A program made the position numbers and the translations under genes. A model generated the notes under the pieces. That model was not told the origin of the DNA. It was given only the letters and a program-made list of their open reading frames with translations, and made no database searches. A stretch of 64,000 nucleotides of DNA from JABDII01 sp963815325. GTDB taxonomy: Bacteria > Gemmatimonadota > Gemmatimonadetes > Gemmatimonadales > GWC2-71-9. Positions 18,370 to 27,989 of the stretch are shown in pieces (the stretch's first letter is position 1; the number at the start of each line of letters is the position of its first letter). The stretch covers positions 186,001 through 250,000 of the forward strand of contig CAWFGG010000001.1 in assembly GCA_963815325.1 (NCBI GenBank). The letters run 5' to 3'.

Positions 18370-20538
18370 CTATCGCTCGAGAATCCTGAGCGGTGCTGTG
18401 GCATGGTGGCTCCGACCCCTCTGGTCGATGGCTTCGACCCGAATACGGTAGCTCCCGGGTTCCAGGCCAAGAAGATCCAACGTGCGGCGCACCGCACTCA
18501 CGTCACTCTGGGCCCGCTCCTCGAATTCGAGGTGAAGCACCGGACGGTCTTGGATGATCTCGAGTACTGTCCGGTAAGGCTGCCCTCGCTCGAGTCCATA
18601 CACTTCGTAGTAGAGTTCGACGCGGCCATCGCGCGGAAATACACCGGACGGATCGATATAGGCAGTGTCTCGGATTGTGGGGCGCCACCTGAGCGGGGCC
18701 TGCATGGTGCCGAGCATGAGATCGCTCACCTGGAGATCCGTGCCGTCGAACCGACCTACGGAGATTGAATCCCACGGGAGCAGCGTTCCCTGCCGAGCGC
18801 CGTACTGGACGGCGAGCCGATACCGCCATTGCCCAGGCGGGGCAGCCAGAGACACCCGACCAAAGAAACGTGCTCCGTCATGCCCGCGTGTTACCGTCAC
18901 CGAATTCGAATCGAGCCCCGCCACACGCCGCCCCCTGGCGTCGAATACTGCGAACCGTACCCGCACGGACGCCTGCGATGGAGCCTCCCGTTCCTCCGAG
19001 GCCCTCAGCCCGGTCAGGGCCAACGCAATGTGGATCAGACTATTCTCGCCGGCCCGACCCACGGCTAGCACCTGCGGCCGAATTCCGAGGGAGTCGTCAA
19101 ACTGCAGCGCGTGGCTATCGGTCACCGTGCCTTCCGCGATGCTGGCTTCACCCATCGCCCGCTCTCGGCTCCGCAGTTTCGCCCGTCCGAACGGCCCCCA
19201 TGCCCCGAGCTTACTGTAGAGGGGCGAGATGTTCTGCCGGGACATGATGAGCTGGTCCTCCGGAGTAGCTCCGGTGCTCTTCAGGTCGAAGATGCTGGAG
19301 GCGAGCCGATAGTCCCGGAGGTCTTCCCGCACGGTAAAATGAAAGAAGAGATCTCCATCCGGCCGATCGTACCGCCACGATTCATTCCCCGTGAGGGCAT
19401 ACACGAACGGCGTCACCCGCTCGGACGGTTGGCCATGCCGAATGTAGATGATGGCCCGATCGTCGAATTCGTCACTGCCGGATCGGTATGGTTCGGCTTG
19501 CCAGTAGTGGCGGCGAGTGTTTTCGAGGTAGAAATAGGTGCGGGCGAAGTGAACGCGGACATAATGCTCGCGCAGTCGTTCGCCTTCAGCCCGAAGTTCA
19601 CGATGATCTCGTTCAGTCCAAAACTGGCGAAGCATGGCTGCTCGCTCAGGGCCCTGCGCGCGGTCAAACGCAACCAATTCTGTGCTGTCCGCAACCAGGG
19701 CAAGATCAGCACGGTATTCCCGGATGCTGACGCGATCGTCGAATGCCGCACCCGTATAGTACAGAGCAGACCCACCGTCCAATCCATGGGCAAGCCGGGT
19801 GCGGGCTGCCTCGAGATGGCCGAGTCCCGGATGGCCGCCATGTACCAGGTAGGCGGCGAACGCCACCCGCGAGGAATCGGCGTTCCCTCCGCGACGCTCG
19901 AGGCGCCCCCACCAGAGCAACACCTGAGCGTCGGGCTCAACACCGAAACGCCGGGCTCGACGAAAACTCTCTCTCGCTCGGTCGAGAAACCTGGGGCTCC
20001 GAAGCCGAAGCGCGACGCGGGCGAGCTCAACGAGCGCGGGCTCGAATAGCGGGTCGAGTTCCGTGGCTCTAGCGAATGACTCCAGGGCTTCTTCCAACGC
20101 GCCGGCCCCGACGCGAAAGCCTATATTCTGCGGTGTTTCCAGCTGCCAACGAGCAAGCGCAAGCTTGGCAAGCCCGAGCCCATACCACGCGAGCGGCCAG
20201 CGTGGTTCGAGCCGCCCAGCAAGCTGGAAGGCCTGGACTGCTTCCCGCGACCGGTGCCCTTGCCCCAACCGGGCTAACCTGAGACATGCGAAGCCATGCC
20301 TTAGGGCAAAGCCTGGATCATCTCGGTTCACCGCGACAGCCCGGAATTGGCCTGCCAGCTTCTCCACCGCCGATACATCGTCCATCGTGCTCAGCGAGTC
20401 ACGGAGGAGGTCCACACTCACCCTGATGCCTGGTGCCTGACCCTCCGCCCACGCCACGCAGCCGATGGACAGCACGGTGATGAACTGGCCAAGGAGGAGG
20501 ACCCGCCCAAGGCAAAGAAGTCGAATCATGACCACCAC
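18370..20538 (-). CDS. TPR protein with GWxTD-like domain
   Basis: The 722-residue protein has a signal peptide (start at 20538 or the next ATG at 20529) ending near AWAEGQA. Residues about 60-240 are TPR-like helix pairs (PRWPLAWYGLGLAKLALARW, LDPLFEPALVELARVALRL). The middle segment, YFYLENTRRHYWQAEPYRSG then FDDRAIIYIRHGQPSERV, matches the GWxTD domain of Acidobacteria and Gemmatimonadota proteins, with the Gly-Trp itself not conserved. Beta-rich C-terminal modules follow, ending in RTLDLLGLEPGSYRIRVEAI. The function of this family is not established. The start is divergent from the PF04307-like gene with only 58 bases between. Confidence 0.7.
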   Translation of the reverse strand: MVVMIRLLCLGRVLLLGQFITVLSIGCVAWAEGQAPGIRVSVDLLRDSLSTMDDVSAVEKLAGQFRAVAVNRDDPGFALRHGFACLRLARLGQGHRSREAVQAFQLAGRLEPRWPLAWYGLGLAKLALARWQLETPQNIGFRVGAGALEEALESFARATELDPLFEPALVELARVALRLRSPRFLDRARESFRRARRFGVEPDAQVLLWWGRLERRGGNADSSRVAFAAYLVHGGHPGLGHLEAARTRLAHGLDGGSALYYTGAAFDDRVSIREYRADLALVADSTELVAFDRAQGPERAAMLRQFWTERDHRELRAEGERLREHYVRVHFARTYFYLENTRRHYWQAEPYRSGSDEFDDRAIIYIRHGQPSERVTPFVYALTGNESWRYDRPDGDLFFHFTVREDLRDYRLASSIFDLKSTGATPEDQLIMSRQNISPLYSKLGAWGPFGRAKLRSRERAMGEASIAEGTVTDSHALQFDDSLGIRPQVLAVGRAGENSLIHIALALTGLRASEEREAPSQASVRVRFAVFDARGRRVAGLDSNSVTVTRGHDGARFFGRVSLAAPPGQWRYRLAVQYGARQGTLLPWDSISVGRFDGTDLQVSDLMLGTMQAPLRWRPTIRDTAYIDPSGVFPRDGRVELYYEVYGLERGQPYRTVLEIIQDRPVLHLEFEERAQSDVSAVRRTLDLLGLEPGSYRIRVEAIDQRGRSHHATAPLRILER

Positions 20539-20596
20539 TCGTGTATCGAAGCCCTGCTGGCCCGCCCTGCCGGGGGGGTGCTACTTTCCGCCACTC

Positions 20597-21571
20597 ATGG
20601 ATCCTATCTGTCACACCTTGGTCGGCGCTAGCCTGGCCCAGGCCGGTCTCAAACGCCGCACGGCGCTCGGCACGGCGACCCTCCTGATCGGGGCCAACCT
20701 CCCTGATGTGGACTTCGTGTCCCGCGCCTGGGGCACCATCCCGATGCTGGAATGGCGGCGTGGCTGGACCCACGGTGTGCTCGCACTCGTGGTCCTGCCT
20801 ATCCTGGTGACCGGTCTCATGCTCGCCTGGGATCGGGTCGGCCGAAAGAGATCTTCAGAGAAGATTCCGGCCTCCGCCAGACAGCTACTGTTACTATCCG
20901 GCGTTGCCGTCCTGACCCACCCGACCCTCGATTGGCTCAACACCTACGGGATGCGATGGCTGATGCCCTTCTCCGATCGCTGGTACTACGGGGATGCGCT
21001 CTTTATCGTCGACCCCTGGGTCTGGTTGGTGCTGGCGACCGGTATCGTCCTCAGTCTGTTCCGCGAGCGCCGCCACAGCGTCTCGTCGCCGGGCCGGCCG
21101 GCCCTGGTAGCGCTGGCTCTCGTTACGGTGTATATCCTAGCGATGTTCGGGCTGAGTACCGTCACCGCAGGCCGTTTGGCCAGCGCCTATGCGGCGCAAA
21201 CGGGCGTACCTCCGATGGACGTGATGGCCGGTCCGGTCCCCCTGAATCCTTTCCGCCGATCGATCGTGATCCAGACCCGGGATCACTATGTGGTCGGCGA
21301 CTATTCGTGGCTGCCGACCGAATGGACCGAAAGCGAGGGTGTGTATCCGACACTTCGGCAGGGGATGCGTGATTCCAACGTCCACCACGCTGTGACCCAG
21401 CCCGCCGGACGCGGCTTCCTGAGCTGGACCCGGTTCCCGACCTATGCGGTGGAGAATACGACCAAGCCATCGCGAGTGCACTTAATCGACCTCCGGTACG
21501 CAACCGGCCCCGATGCGCCGTTCGGCACCGTTGCGATACCGCCTACACCATCTGGACGAGGCACACCATGA
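20597..21571 (+). CDS. Membrane protein of the YdjM / LexA-binding-hydrolase-like family (PF04307)
   Basis: The ATG at 20597 opens MDPICHTLVGASLAQAGLKRR, matching the usual start of this family. Conserved His/Asp residues follow: NLPDVDF, RRGWTHG, THPTLDWLNTYG, along with four or more transmembrane segments. Family members are annotated as membrane-bound metal-dependent hydrolases, but the activity is inferred, not shown. The last 130 residues form a soluble domain. The stop overlaps the next start (ATGA, 21568-21571), indicating translational coupling with the dehydrogenase. Confidence 0.75.
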   Translation: MDPICHTLVGASLAQAGLKRRTALGTATLLIGANLPDVDFVSRAWGTIPMLEWRRGWTHGVLALVVLPILVTGLMLAWDRVGRKRSSEKIPASARQLLLLSGVAVLTHPTLDWLNTYGMRWLMPFSDRWYYGDALFIVDPWVWLVLATGIVLSLFRERRHSVSSPGRPALVALALVTVYILAMFGLSTVTAGRLASAYAAQTGVPPMDVMAGPVPLNPFRRSIVIQTRDHYVVGDYSWLPTEWTESEGVYPTLRQGMRDSNVHHAVTQPAGRGFLSWTRFPTYAVENTTKPSRVHLIDLRYATGPDAPFGTVAIPPTPSGRGTP

Positions 21572-22611
21572 CGGACCAGCTCGTAAGACTCATACAGGAA
21601 TGGGACGGTCAGGGCGTCTACATGAAGTACGATAAGCCGACCGGCGCTTGGTTTTTCATCGCGCTCCACGACCCGACGCTCGGCATCATGGCCGGGGGCT
21701 GTCGGATGAAGGTGTACCCGACGCCCGCGGACGGTCTTCGGGACGCGATGCGTCTTGGCCGTGGCATGACGCACAAATGGGCGGCAATCGACTTCCACTA
21801 CGGTGGTGGCAAGTCGGTTCTCGCGCTGTCACGCCCGATCGCGGACAATGAGCGTGAAGCGCTCCTTCGGCGCTTCGGACGTATGCTCAAGTCGTTGAAC
21901 GGGGCGTATGCGACCGGCGTCGACCTCGGGGTAACCCCGGAGGACATGGCCATCCTCCGTGACGAAGGCCAGTACGTCTTCGGCGGCAAGGGCCATGAGG
22001 ATCCCGGCCCGTATACCGCGCTCGGTGTGTTCTCCTGTATCAAGACAACGGCGCGTCATGCATTTGGCACTGCCGATCTTACCGGCCGATCGGTGCTGAT
22101 TCAGGGCGTCGGGGATGTCGGCGAGCCCCTCGCAAAGATGTTGGCTGAGGCCGGTGCGACACTCATCCTAAGCGATCTCGACCAGCAGCGAGCGGCGAGA
22201 GTCGCCAAGGAAGTAGGTGGCACGACGATCGATCCCGACAGCGTGTCCGCCACCGCGTGCGACATTCTCGCGCCGTGCGCCATCGGGGCCACACTCAACA
22301 AGCAGACCATTCCCCGCCTCAATTGCCGAGCGATTGCGGGATCGGCCAACAACCAACTCGAAGAAGACGCTGACGCCGAGCGGTTGCATAAGCGAGGCAT
22401 TTTGTACGCCCCGGATTACATCGTGAATGCAGGTGGGGCCATGGCGTTCGCGCTCTTCCACGAGGGCAAACTGACCGATGCGGAGGTGGAAGCCCGTATT
22501 GCCGGAATCGGAGATTCGCTCGACCGCATTCTCGGCGAGGCTAAGGAACGAAACGAATCGCCGCTCAATGCCGCGATCAAGCGAGTGGAGCAGGTGCTGG
22601 GGCATCATTGA
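21568..22611 (+). CDS. Leu/Phe/Val dehydrogenase (Glu/Leu dehydrogenase family)
   Basis: The 347 residues match NAD-dependent branched-chain amino-acid dehydrogenases. The substrate-binding Lys lies in GMTHKWAAIDFHYGGGKSV, whose second Lys is catalytic, and the catalytic Asp lies in ATGVDLGVTPEDM. The Rossmann motif is LIQGVGDVGEPLAKMLAEAG and the C-terminal part has SANNQLEED and PDYIVNAGGAM. It would deaminate leucine, valine or isoleucine to the 2-oxo acid. It overlaps the preceding membrane-protein gene by 4 nt. Leucine dehydrogenase is the most likely assignment; phenylalanine or valine specificity cannot be excluded. Confidence 0.88.
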   Translation: MTDQLVRLIQEWDGQGVYMKYDKPTGAWFFIALHDPTLGIMAGGCRMKVYPTPADGLRDAMRLGRGMTHKWAAIDFHYGGGKSVLALSRPIADNEREALLRRFGRMLKSLNGAYATGVDLGVTPEDMAILRDEGQYVFGGKGHEDPGPYTALGVFSCIKTTARHAFGTADLTGRSVLIQGVGDVGEPLAKMLAEAGATLILSDLDQQRAARVAKEVGGTTIDPDSVSATACDILAPCAIGATLNKQTIPRLNCRAIAGSANNQLEEDADAERLHKRGILYAPDYIVNAGGAMAFALFHEGKLTDAEVEARIAGIGDSLDRILGEAKERNESPLNAAIKRVEQVLGHH

Positions 22612-22641
22612 GTGAGACCGCGGACGACACCTGATGGTGGC

Positions 22642-22679
22642 GGCTATTGGCTATTGGCTATTGGCTATTGGCTATTGGC
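22642..22679. repeat. Heptanucleotide tandem array GGCTATT x5.4
   Basis: Five perfect GGCTATT units occupy 22642-22676, followed by GGC. The array lies 30 bases after the dehydrogenase stop and about 50 bases before the start of the FMN reductase gene, where copy-number change would alter promoter or leader spacing. Confidence 0.95.
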
Positions 22680-22731
22680 CGCGAGGGATAGTCGGCTGAC
22701 TGATCGAAGGCAATCCTGCGGGAGTACATGC

Positions 22732-23295
22732 GTGAGACTGTTGATGATGGCCGCGTCGTTGAGACAGGGCTCGTACAACAAGAAGCTCATCCGCCTAACC
22801 GCTGCCCTCGCGCGCGCGGAGGGCGTCGCCGTCGATGTGGCCGAATTCAGTGAATTCCCCGTTCCGACGTATAACTTCGACGATGAGGAGGGTACCGGTA
22901 TTCCGGCGGGTGCCCAAGCCTTCGCCCAGCGCCTTGGTGAAGCAAGTGGCATAGTGATTTCATCGCCGGAGTACAACCACTCCCTCCCCGGCACGATCAA
23001 GAACTTGATCGATTGGGTGTCACGGATCCGCCCGCTTCCGTTCAAGAACAAACACGCCCTGCTCTTGTCGGCGTCCCCTTCGATGGTCGGGGGAAACCGC
23101 GGACTCTGGGCGCTTCGCGTGCCCCTCGAAGCCATGGAGGTATTGGTCTACCCGTCGATGTTCTCATTGGCCAAGGCGAACCAGGCATTCGGAGATGACG
23201 GCGAACTCCTCGACCCCAAATTGGCGCAGCGACTCGATAGCATCCTCGGCAGTTACCTGCGCATGGCGGGCGCCCTGGAGAACACGCACGCGTAA
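22732..23295 (+). CDS. NAD(P)H-dependent FMN reductase (flavodoxin-like)
   Basis: The start is GTG at 22732, seven bases after GGGAG; the in-frame extension upstream would translate the GGCTATT array and is rejected. The 187-residue protein reads MRLLMMAASLRQGSYNKKL (flavin phosphate loop), then VISSPEYNHSLPGTIKNLID, the family signature, and LLLSASPSMVGGNRG. It should reduce FMN or quinones with NAD(P)H in the cytoplasm. The DinB-fold gene follows after 16 bases, so the two probably form an operon. Confidence 0.85.
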   Translation: MRLLMMAASLRQGSYNKKLIRLTAALARAEGVAVDVAEFSEFPVPTYNFDDEEGTGIPAGAQAFAQRLGEASGIVISSPEYNHSLPGTIKNLIDWVSRIRPLPFKNKHALLLSASPSMVGGNRGLWALRVPLEAMEVLVYPSMFSLAKANQAFGDDGELLDPKLAQRLDSILGSYLRMAGALENTHA

Positions 23296-23311
23296 ACTGG
23301 GAGGACGTGAG

Positions 23312-23821
23312 ATGCCCATCGCACAATCCTTGCTGCCTGAATTCGATCAGGAAATGGCGGCGACACGGAAGGTGCTCGAGCGGGTTCCCGAAGACAAGTT
23401 CGAATGGGCCCCGCACGAGAAATCGATGACGCTCCGCCAACTCGCGACCCATGTCGCAAACCTGGTAGGCTGGACTCAGCTGACGCTCGAGCAAAGCGAA
23501 TTCGATGTGGCGCCGCCCGGAGGAGAGGCATTCACGCTCCCGGTGCTTGATTCGGTCTCGGAGTTGCTGGCGATGTTCGATCGCAATGCCACGTCGGCCC
23601 GCAAGGCCATTGCCGGCACCGGCGACGATGTCTTCATGCAGTCGTGGACCCTCAAGAAGGGCGGCGAGGCCGTCTTTTCGGCCCCCAAGGGGGGAGTCCT
23701 CCGACGCTTTGTGATGAATCACCTGATCCATCATCGCGGCCAACTCACCGTCTACCTCCGCCTGCTCGGCGCCTCGGTGCCGCAGACGATGGGGCCCACG
23801 GCGGACGAGCCGGAGTTCTGA
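23312..23821 (+). CDS. DinB-fold metal-binding protein
   Basis: The ATG at 23312 follows GGGAGG with good spacing. The 169 residues form a four-helix DinB/YfiT-like bundle with the three expected His ligands: one in RQLATHVANLVGW and two in MNHLIHHRGQLTVYLRLLG. Relatives are thiol transferases or proteins of unknown role; this DinB family is unrelated to DNA polymerase IV. It is likely co-transcribed with the FMN reductase. Confidence 0.85.
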   Translation: MPIAQSLLPEFDQEMAATRKVLERVPEDKFEWAPHEKSMTLRQLATHVANLVGWTQLTLEQSEFDVAPPGGEAFTLPVLDSVSELLAMFDRNATSARKAIAGTGDDVFMQSWTLKKGGEAVFSAPKGGVLRRFVMNHLIHHRGQLTVYLRLLGASVPQTMGPTADEPEF

Positions 23822-23826
23822 AATAG

Positions 23827-23929
23827 GGCGGTAGGAAGTGGGAAGTAGGAGCGTAGGACTGATGGATAGAATGGGTCGGCGGCATCCCACCGCCGACCTC
23901 CTGTTTCCTACCTCCTACTTCCTACCGCC
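23827..23929. repeat. Inverted pair of heptamer arrays between convergent genes
   Basis: GTAGGAA GTGGGAA GTAGGAG (23831-23851) is mirrored by TTTCCTA CCTCCTA CTTCCTA (23904-23924). With flanking GGCGG/CCGCC the two arms (from 23827 and to 23929) form an imperfect 27-bp stem with about three mismatches and a loop of about 50 nt. It starts just after the DinB-fold stop. The right arm contains the TAG stop (23908-23910) of the SGNH hydrolase gene, so it may act as a bidirectional terminator. Confidence 0.8.
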
Positions 23930-24607
23930 TGCTCCTCCAGCATCGGCTCGAGCACGCGCCACACGGTCTCGGCCATGATCGCCTGGCCCCGCGGTGTCGG
24001 GTGGATGCCGTCCGCTTGGTTCAGGGAATCGACGCCCGCCACACCCTCGAGCAGAAAGGGCACCAATCGGGCCTGGTTCTCCTGAGCCACGTCACGGTAG
24101 ACGGCACGGAAGCTCCGGGTGTAGGCGGGTCCGAGGTTCGGCGGTGCTTCCATGCCCAAGATGAGCAGTGCGGGTGGCGGTTCCTGACGGCGTGCGCGGT
24201 CGATCACGGCCTGCAAGTTGGCCTTGAGCTGCGCCGGATCCTGACCGCGCAACCCATCGTTGGCCCCGGTCTCGATCGACCAAGAGCGCCACCGGCTGCC
24301 GGAACAGCCAATCCACACGCCGCAGGGCTCCGGCCGAGGTCTCACCGCTCAGGCCGGCGTTCACCACTCGATACTCCAACCCGGCCGAGTCTATCTTGCG
24401 TTGCAGGAAGGCTGGATACGCCTGGCTTTGGTCCAGCCCGTACCCAGCCGTGAGGCTCGTCCCCATGAATACGATCGCCGGACGATCGGCGTCGGACGCG
24501 GTTGCCACTTCGGCGACGACCGGCCGGGTACGATTCGATTGCTCCCCGGAGCAGCTGAGGGCAGCAGTTGCAACTATCAGGAACGCGATCGCGTAGAGCC
24601 GACTCAC
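23908..24607 (-). pseudogene. tesA: SGNH-family lysophospholipase/arylesterase (TesA-like), one frameshift
   Basis: A GTG start at 24607 gives a lipoprotein signal (MSRLYAIAFLIVATAALSC), then block I IVFMGTSLTAGYGLDQ with the nucleophile Ser, and block II NAGLSGETSAGALRR. After PVALLV near 24278 one extra base shifts the frame. In the next frame the protein continues with block III ETGANDGLRG and the catalytic block V DGIHPTPRG, ending in a tail coded by a heptamer repeat. Removing that base gives about 230 residues, normal for TesA. The gene is divergent from the ABC transporter genes by 25 bases, the tesA-ybbA-ybbP order known from Escherichia coli. Confidence 0.8.
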
Positions 24608-24632
24608 ACTTTGATCCTGTCTGGAGTGTACT

Positions 24633-25301
24633 GTGCTGCGCTGTGAATCACTGACCCAGACCTACCTATCCGGTGGCAAGCCGCTCACCGTGCTCAAAGA
24701 TATCACGCTCACTGTGGCCGGCGGCGAATGCCTTGCGGTGGTCGGCCCATCCGGCAGCGGGAAGTCGACCCTGCTCGGTCTGCTGGCCGGACTCGACCAG
24801 CCCACCACCGGCTCGGTGTACCTCGATGGCCAGCACATGGCTGCACTCTCGGAGGACCAGCGGGCCCGACTTCGCGGCGAGAAGGTCGGGTTCGTCTTTC
24901 AGACCTTCCAGCTCATTCCCACCTTGACCGCGAAGGAAAACGTCCAGGTGCCGCTCGAGCTCCGCGGGCTTCCGTCCGTCGCACGAGCCCATGATCTGCT
25001 GGCACGGGTCGGCCTGGCGGATCGGATGGATCACTACCCGAGCCAACTCTCGGGCGGAGAGCAGCAGCGGGTCGCTTTGGCCCGTGCCTTCAGCAACCAT
25101 CCCAAGATTCTCTTCGCCGACGAACCGACGGGCAACCTCGACGCCTCGACCGGCGCCACGGTCATCGACCTCATGATGGAGCTCAATCAGGAATCGGGCA
25201 CCACACTGATCCTCGTGACCCACGACCCGGATCTGGCCAACCGCGCGCGCCGCACGATCCGACTGCGTGATGGATCAGTAGTGTCGGACAGCGACGCATG
25301 A
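24633..25301 (+). CDS. ybbA: ABC transporter ATP-binding protein (YbbA/LolD-type)
   Basis: The start is GTG at 24633, six bases after GGAG. The 222-residue ATPase has Walker A GPSGSGKST, Q-loop FQTFQLIPTLT, signature LSGGEQQRVALARA, Walker B ILFADEPTGNLD and the H-loop VTHD. It is of the MacB/LolD class that powers FtsX-like permeases. The stop overlaps the permease start (ATGA at 25298). Position next to a TesA-like gene supports the YbbA assignment; the substrate is unknown. Confidence 0.9.
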   Translation: MLRCESLTQTYLSGGKPLTVLKDITLTVAGGECLAVVGPSGSGKSTLLGLLAGLDQPTTGSVYLDGQHMAALSEDQRARLRGEKVGFVFQTFQLIPTLTAKENVQVPLELRGLPSVARAHDLLARVGLADRMDHYPSQLSGGEQQRVALARAFSNHPKILFADEPTGNLDASTGATVIDLMMELNQESGTTLILVTHDPDLANRARRTIRLRDGSVVSDSDA

Positions 25302-27905
25302 GAGCGTGGCCGTTCGCCCTGCGAATGGGATGGCGTGAAAGCCGGGCATCACGCCGGCGCCTGGTGGTACTCATGGGCGCGATCGGCATCGGCGTGGGGG
25401 CCCTCGTGGCCATCAACGGGTTCACTGCGAACATGGCGGACTCGGTGGAACGCGAGGCGCAGGCGCTCCTGGGTGCCGATCTCTCGTTCGTCAGCCGGCG
25501 TCCGTTCACCCCGAGGGTCGAAAACCTCATCGACAGCCTCACTCGCCAAGCCGCAACCATCGCGGGCTGCGACTCGGCGCCGTGTGCGTTGCCGGCCGAC
25601 CGGCGGGTGGCCCGAACGACCGAATTCGACGCGATGGCCTATGTGCCCCGCACCAGCGGCACACGTTTGGTGCAGGTTTCCGCCATTGACGGCGCATTTC
25701 CCTACTACGGAACGGTGGAGACCAACCCGGCCGCAGCCTGGCGTGACTTGCAACTGGGGCAGGACGCCATCGTCGATCCCTCGCTCTTGAGCGCTTTGGG
25801 TGCGAGCATCGGCGACACACTCGCGCTCGGAGAGGCGCGGTTTCGTATCACGGGAACCATCATCCATATCCCGGGCGATGTGGGGATCCAGAGCGCCTTC
25901 GGGCCGCGGGTGTTCGTTCCCGCACGGTACATCGCAGACACCAAACTCCTCGGCTTCGGCGCCCGCGTTCGATATGAGGCGTTCCTCAAGCTGGAAGCAG
26001 GAATGGACCCCGACCAGATCGCCTCGGATTACCGGACTCCCTTTCGCCAGGAGCGGGTTCGGATTCGAACCGTGCTAGTCGGAACGGGAACGACTCAATC
26101 GGACGCTGACACAGTTCGGCCGCTTCCTCGGCCTGGTGGCCTTGATGGCACTCTTGCTGGGTGGGCTGGGAGTGGCCAGCGCGGTTCACGTGTTCGTCAA
26201 GCAGAAACGCGAGACCATTGCGGTGCTCCGGTGCCTGGGAGCGACCGCCGGCACGGTGTTCCGCACCTACCTCGGCCAAGCCCTGGCAATCGGTTTCTTC
26301 GGAAGCTTGCTCGGAGTCGGTCTCGGTATCGCGGTCCAGTTGCTCCTGCCCGCCGTCCTCCGTGATGTGCTTCCGGTCGATGTGCGTGTACGTCCATCCG
26401 GGTCGGCGATCGCACTGGGAATGCTGACCGGGGTCTGGGTCGCCTCGATCTTTGCCCTCCTACCGCTGCTCAAGGTGCGCCTCATCTCACCACTGGGCGC
26501 CCTTCGAGAGCCGTTCGAGACCGGTACCCCGACACCGCGCGATCGCATTCGCTGGGTAGCCGCCGCCGGACTGAGTGTGAGCGTGGTGCTCCTCGCCGTC
26601 ATGCAAGCCGGCAGCTGGCTCCAGGGCCTCGCCTTTGCCGGAAGCATCGGCCTGGGACTTCTCATTCTCTGGGCTGCCGCCGTGGGACTCACCAAGGCCG
26701 TGCGACGGTGGCTCCCGGCCCGTTCACCCTACGTAATGCGGCAGGGTCTGGCCAATCTGTTCCGTCCGGCAAATCAGACGGTCGCGATCATCCTGGCCCT
26801 CGGCTTCGGCGCGTTTCTCCTGAGTACGTTGGTCCTCGTCCAGCAGAACTTCCTCCGCCAACTGCGGATCGATTCGGTCGAGAACCGTCCGAATCTGCTG
26901 ATTTTCGACGTACAACCCGACCAGCTCGGCCCACTACAGGACGAAGTCAAGGCCGCGGGCCTCCCGCTCGGGCCGGCGGTCCCGCTGGTTCCCATGCGCA
27001 TCGAGTCGGTCAAGGGCGAACCGGTCCTCCGCACCTCGACGGGAGCGGAGGAGGGTGATTCCGTAGCGGGCTCGACCTGGGCCCATCGCCGGGAGTATCG
27101 GTCTACCTATCGCGACACCATGGTCAATTCCGAGCGGCTGGTCGCGGGCGAGTGGTGGCCTCGGTCCGCCACCCTGAAACCAGGCGACCCGGTGCCGGTT
27201 TCGCTCGAACGCGACGTCGCCGAGGTACTGGGGGTCGGGGTCGGCGACGAAATCGTGTGGGATGTCCAGGGTGTGCCGCTCCGGTCGATCGTCACCAGCA
27301 TCCGTGAAGTCGACTGGGCACAATTCCAGACGAATTTCTTTGCCGTCTTCGCGCCTGGTGCGCTCGAGCAGGCTCCTCAAATGTTCGTGACCCAAACCAG
27401 GGCCGACGATCCGGTCAGTCGCGGAACATTCCAGCGCCGCCTCGCGGAACGCTTTCCCAATGTCAGTTCGATCGACCTCATGGCCGTCCAGCAGGCGCTC
27501 GACCGGATCATTGGGCGGGTAGTGGCGGCGGTTCGCTTCGTGGCGATCTTCAGTTTGGTCACGGGTATCATCGTGCTCATCGGCGCTCTTGCCACGAGCC
27601 GCTTCCAGCGAGTCCGTGAGGGGGTGTTGCTGAAGACCCTGGGCGCGACGCAACGCCAAGTGATGCGCATTGCCCTCACCGAGTACGCCGCGTTGGGCTT
27701 GTTGGCTGCGACGGTGGCCATCGTCCTCTCGATTGCGGCTGGATGGGGCCTCGTCACCTTCGTCTTCGAGTCGGATTTCGCTCTGCCCATTGGCAGGCTC
27801 GCCGCACTCGCGGCCGGGATGGTGCTTCTGACGATGGCCGTCGGTGTGTGGAATAGCCGGGCCATCTTCCGCGCGACCCCGCTCGCGGTACTGCGGGCCG
27901 AGTAG
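25298..27905 (+). pseudogene. ybbP: ABC transporter permease (YbbP/FtsX-like), split by one frameshift
   Basis: The first frame (25298 to about 26085) has an N-terminal membrane helix, a MacB-like periplasmic domain (DLSFVSRRPFTPRVENLIDS) and ends in RQERVRIRTV. The protein then continues in another frame with ERERLNRTLTQFGRFLGLVA and FtsX domains: VHVFVKQKRETIAVLRCLGA, a second periplasmic domain, and a last FtsX block ending in FRATPLAVLRAE. One extra base near 26085 explains the break. The joined protein of about 868 residues is the length of YbbP. It starts within the YbbA stop codon and would be its membrane partner. Confidence 0.85.
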
Positions 27906-27989
27906 CCGAATTGACGAGTAGTGCGGACTGGGCACCCCGGCGATACATTATTGCTCCACCTCGATCCCTGGACGAGAGGATCCTTCGGT

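Noticed and set aside
26061..26071. GGTTCGAATCC on the minus strand, resembling a tRNA T-loop
   Set aside because: It lies inside the permease coding sequence and has no acceptor, D or anticodon stems around it.
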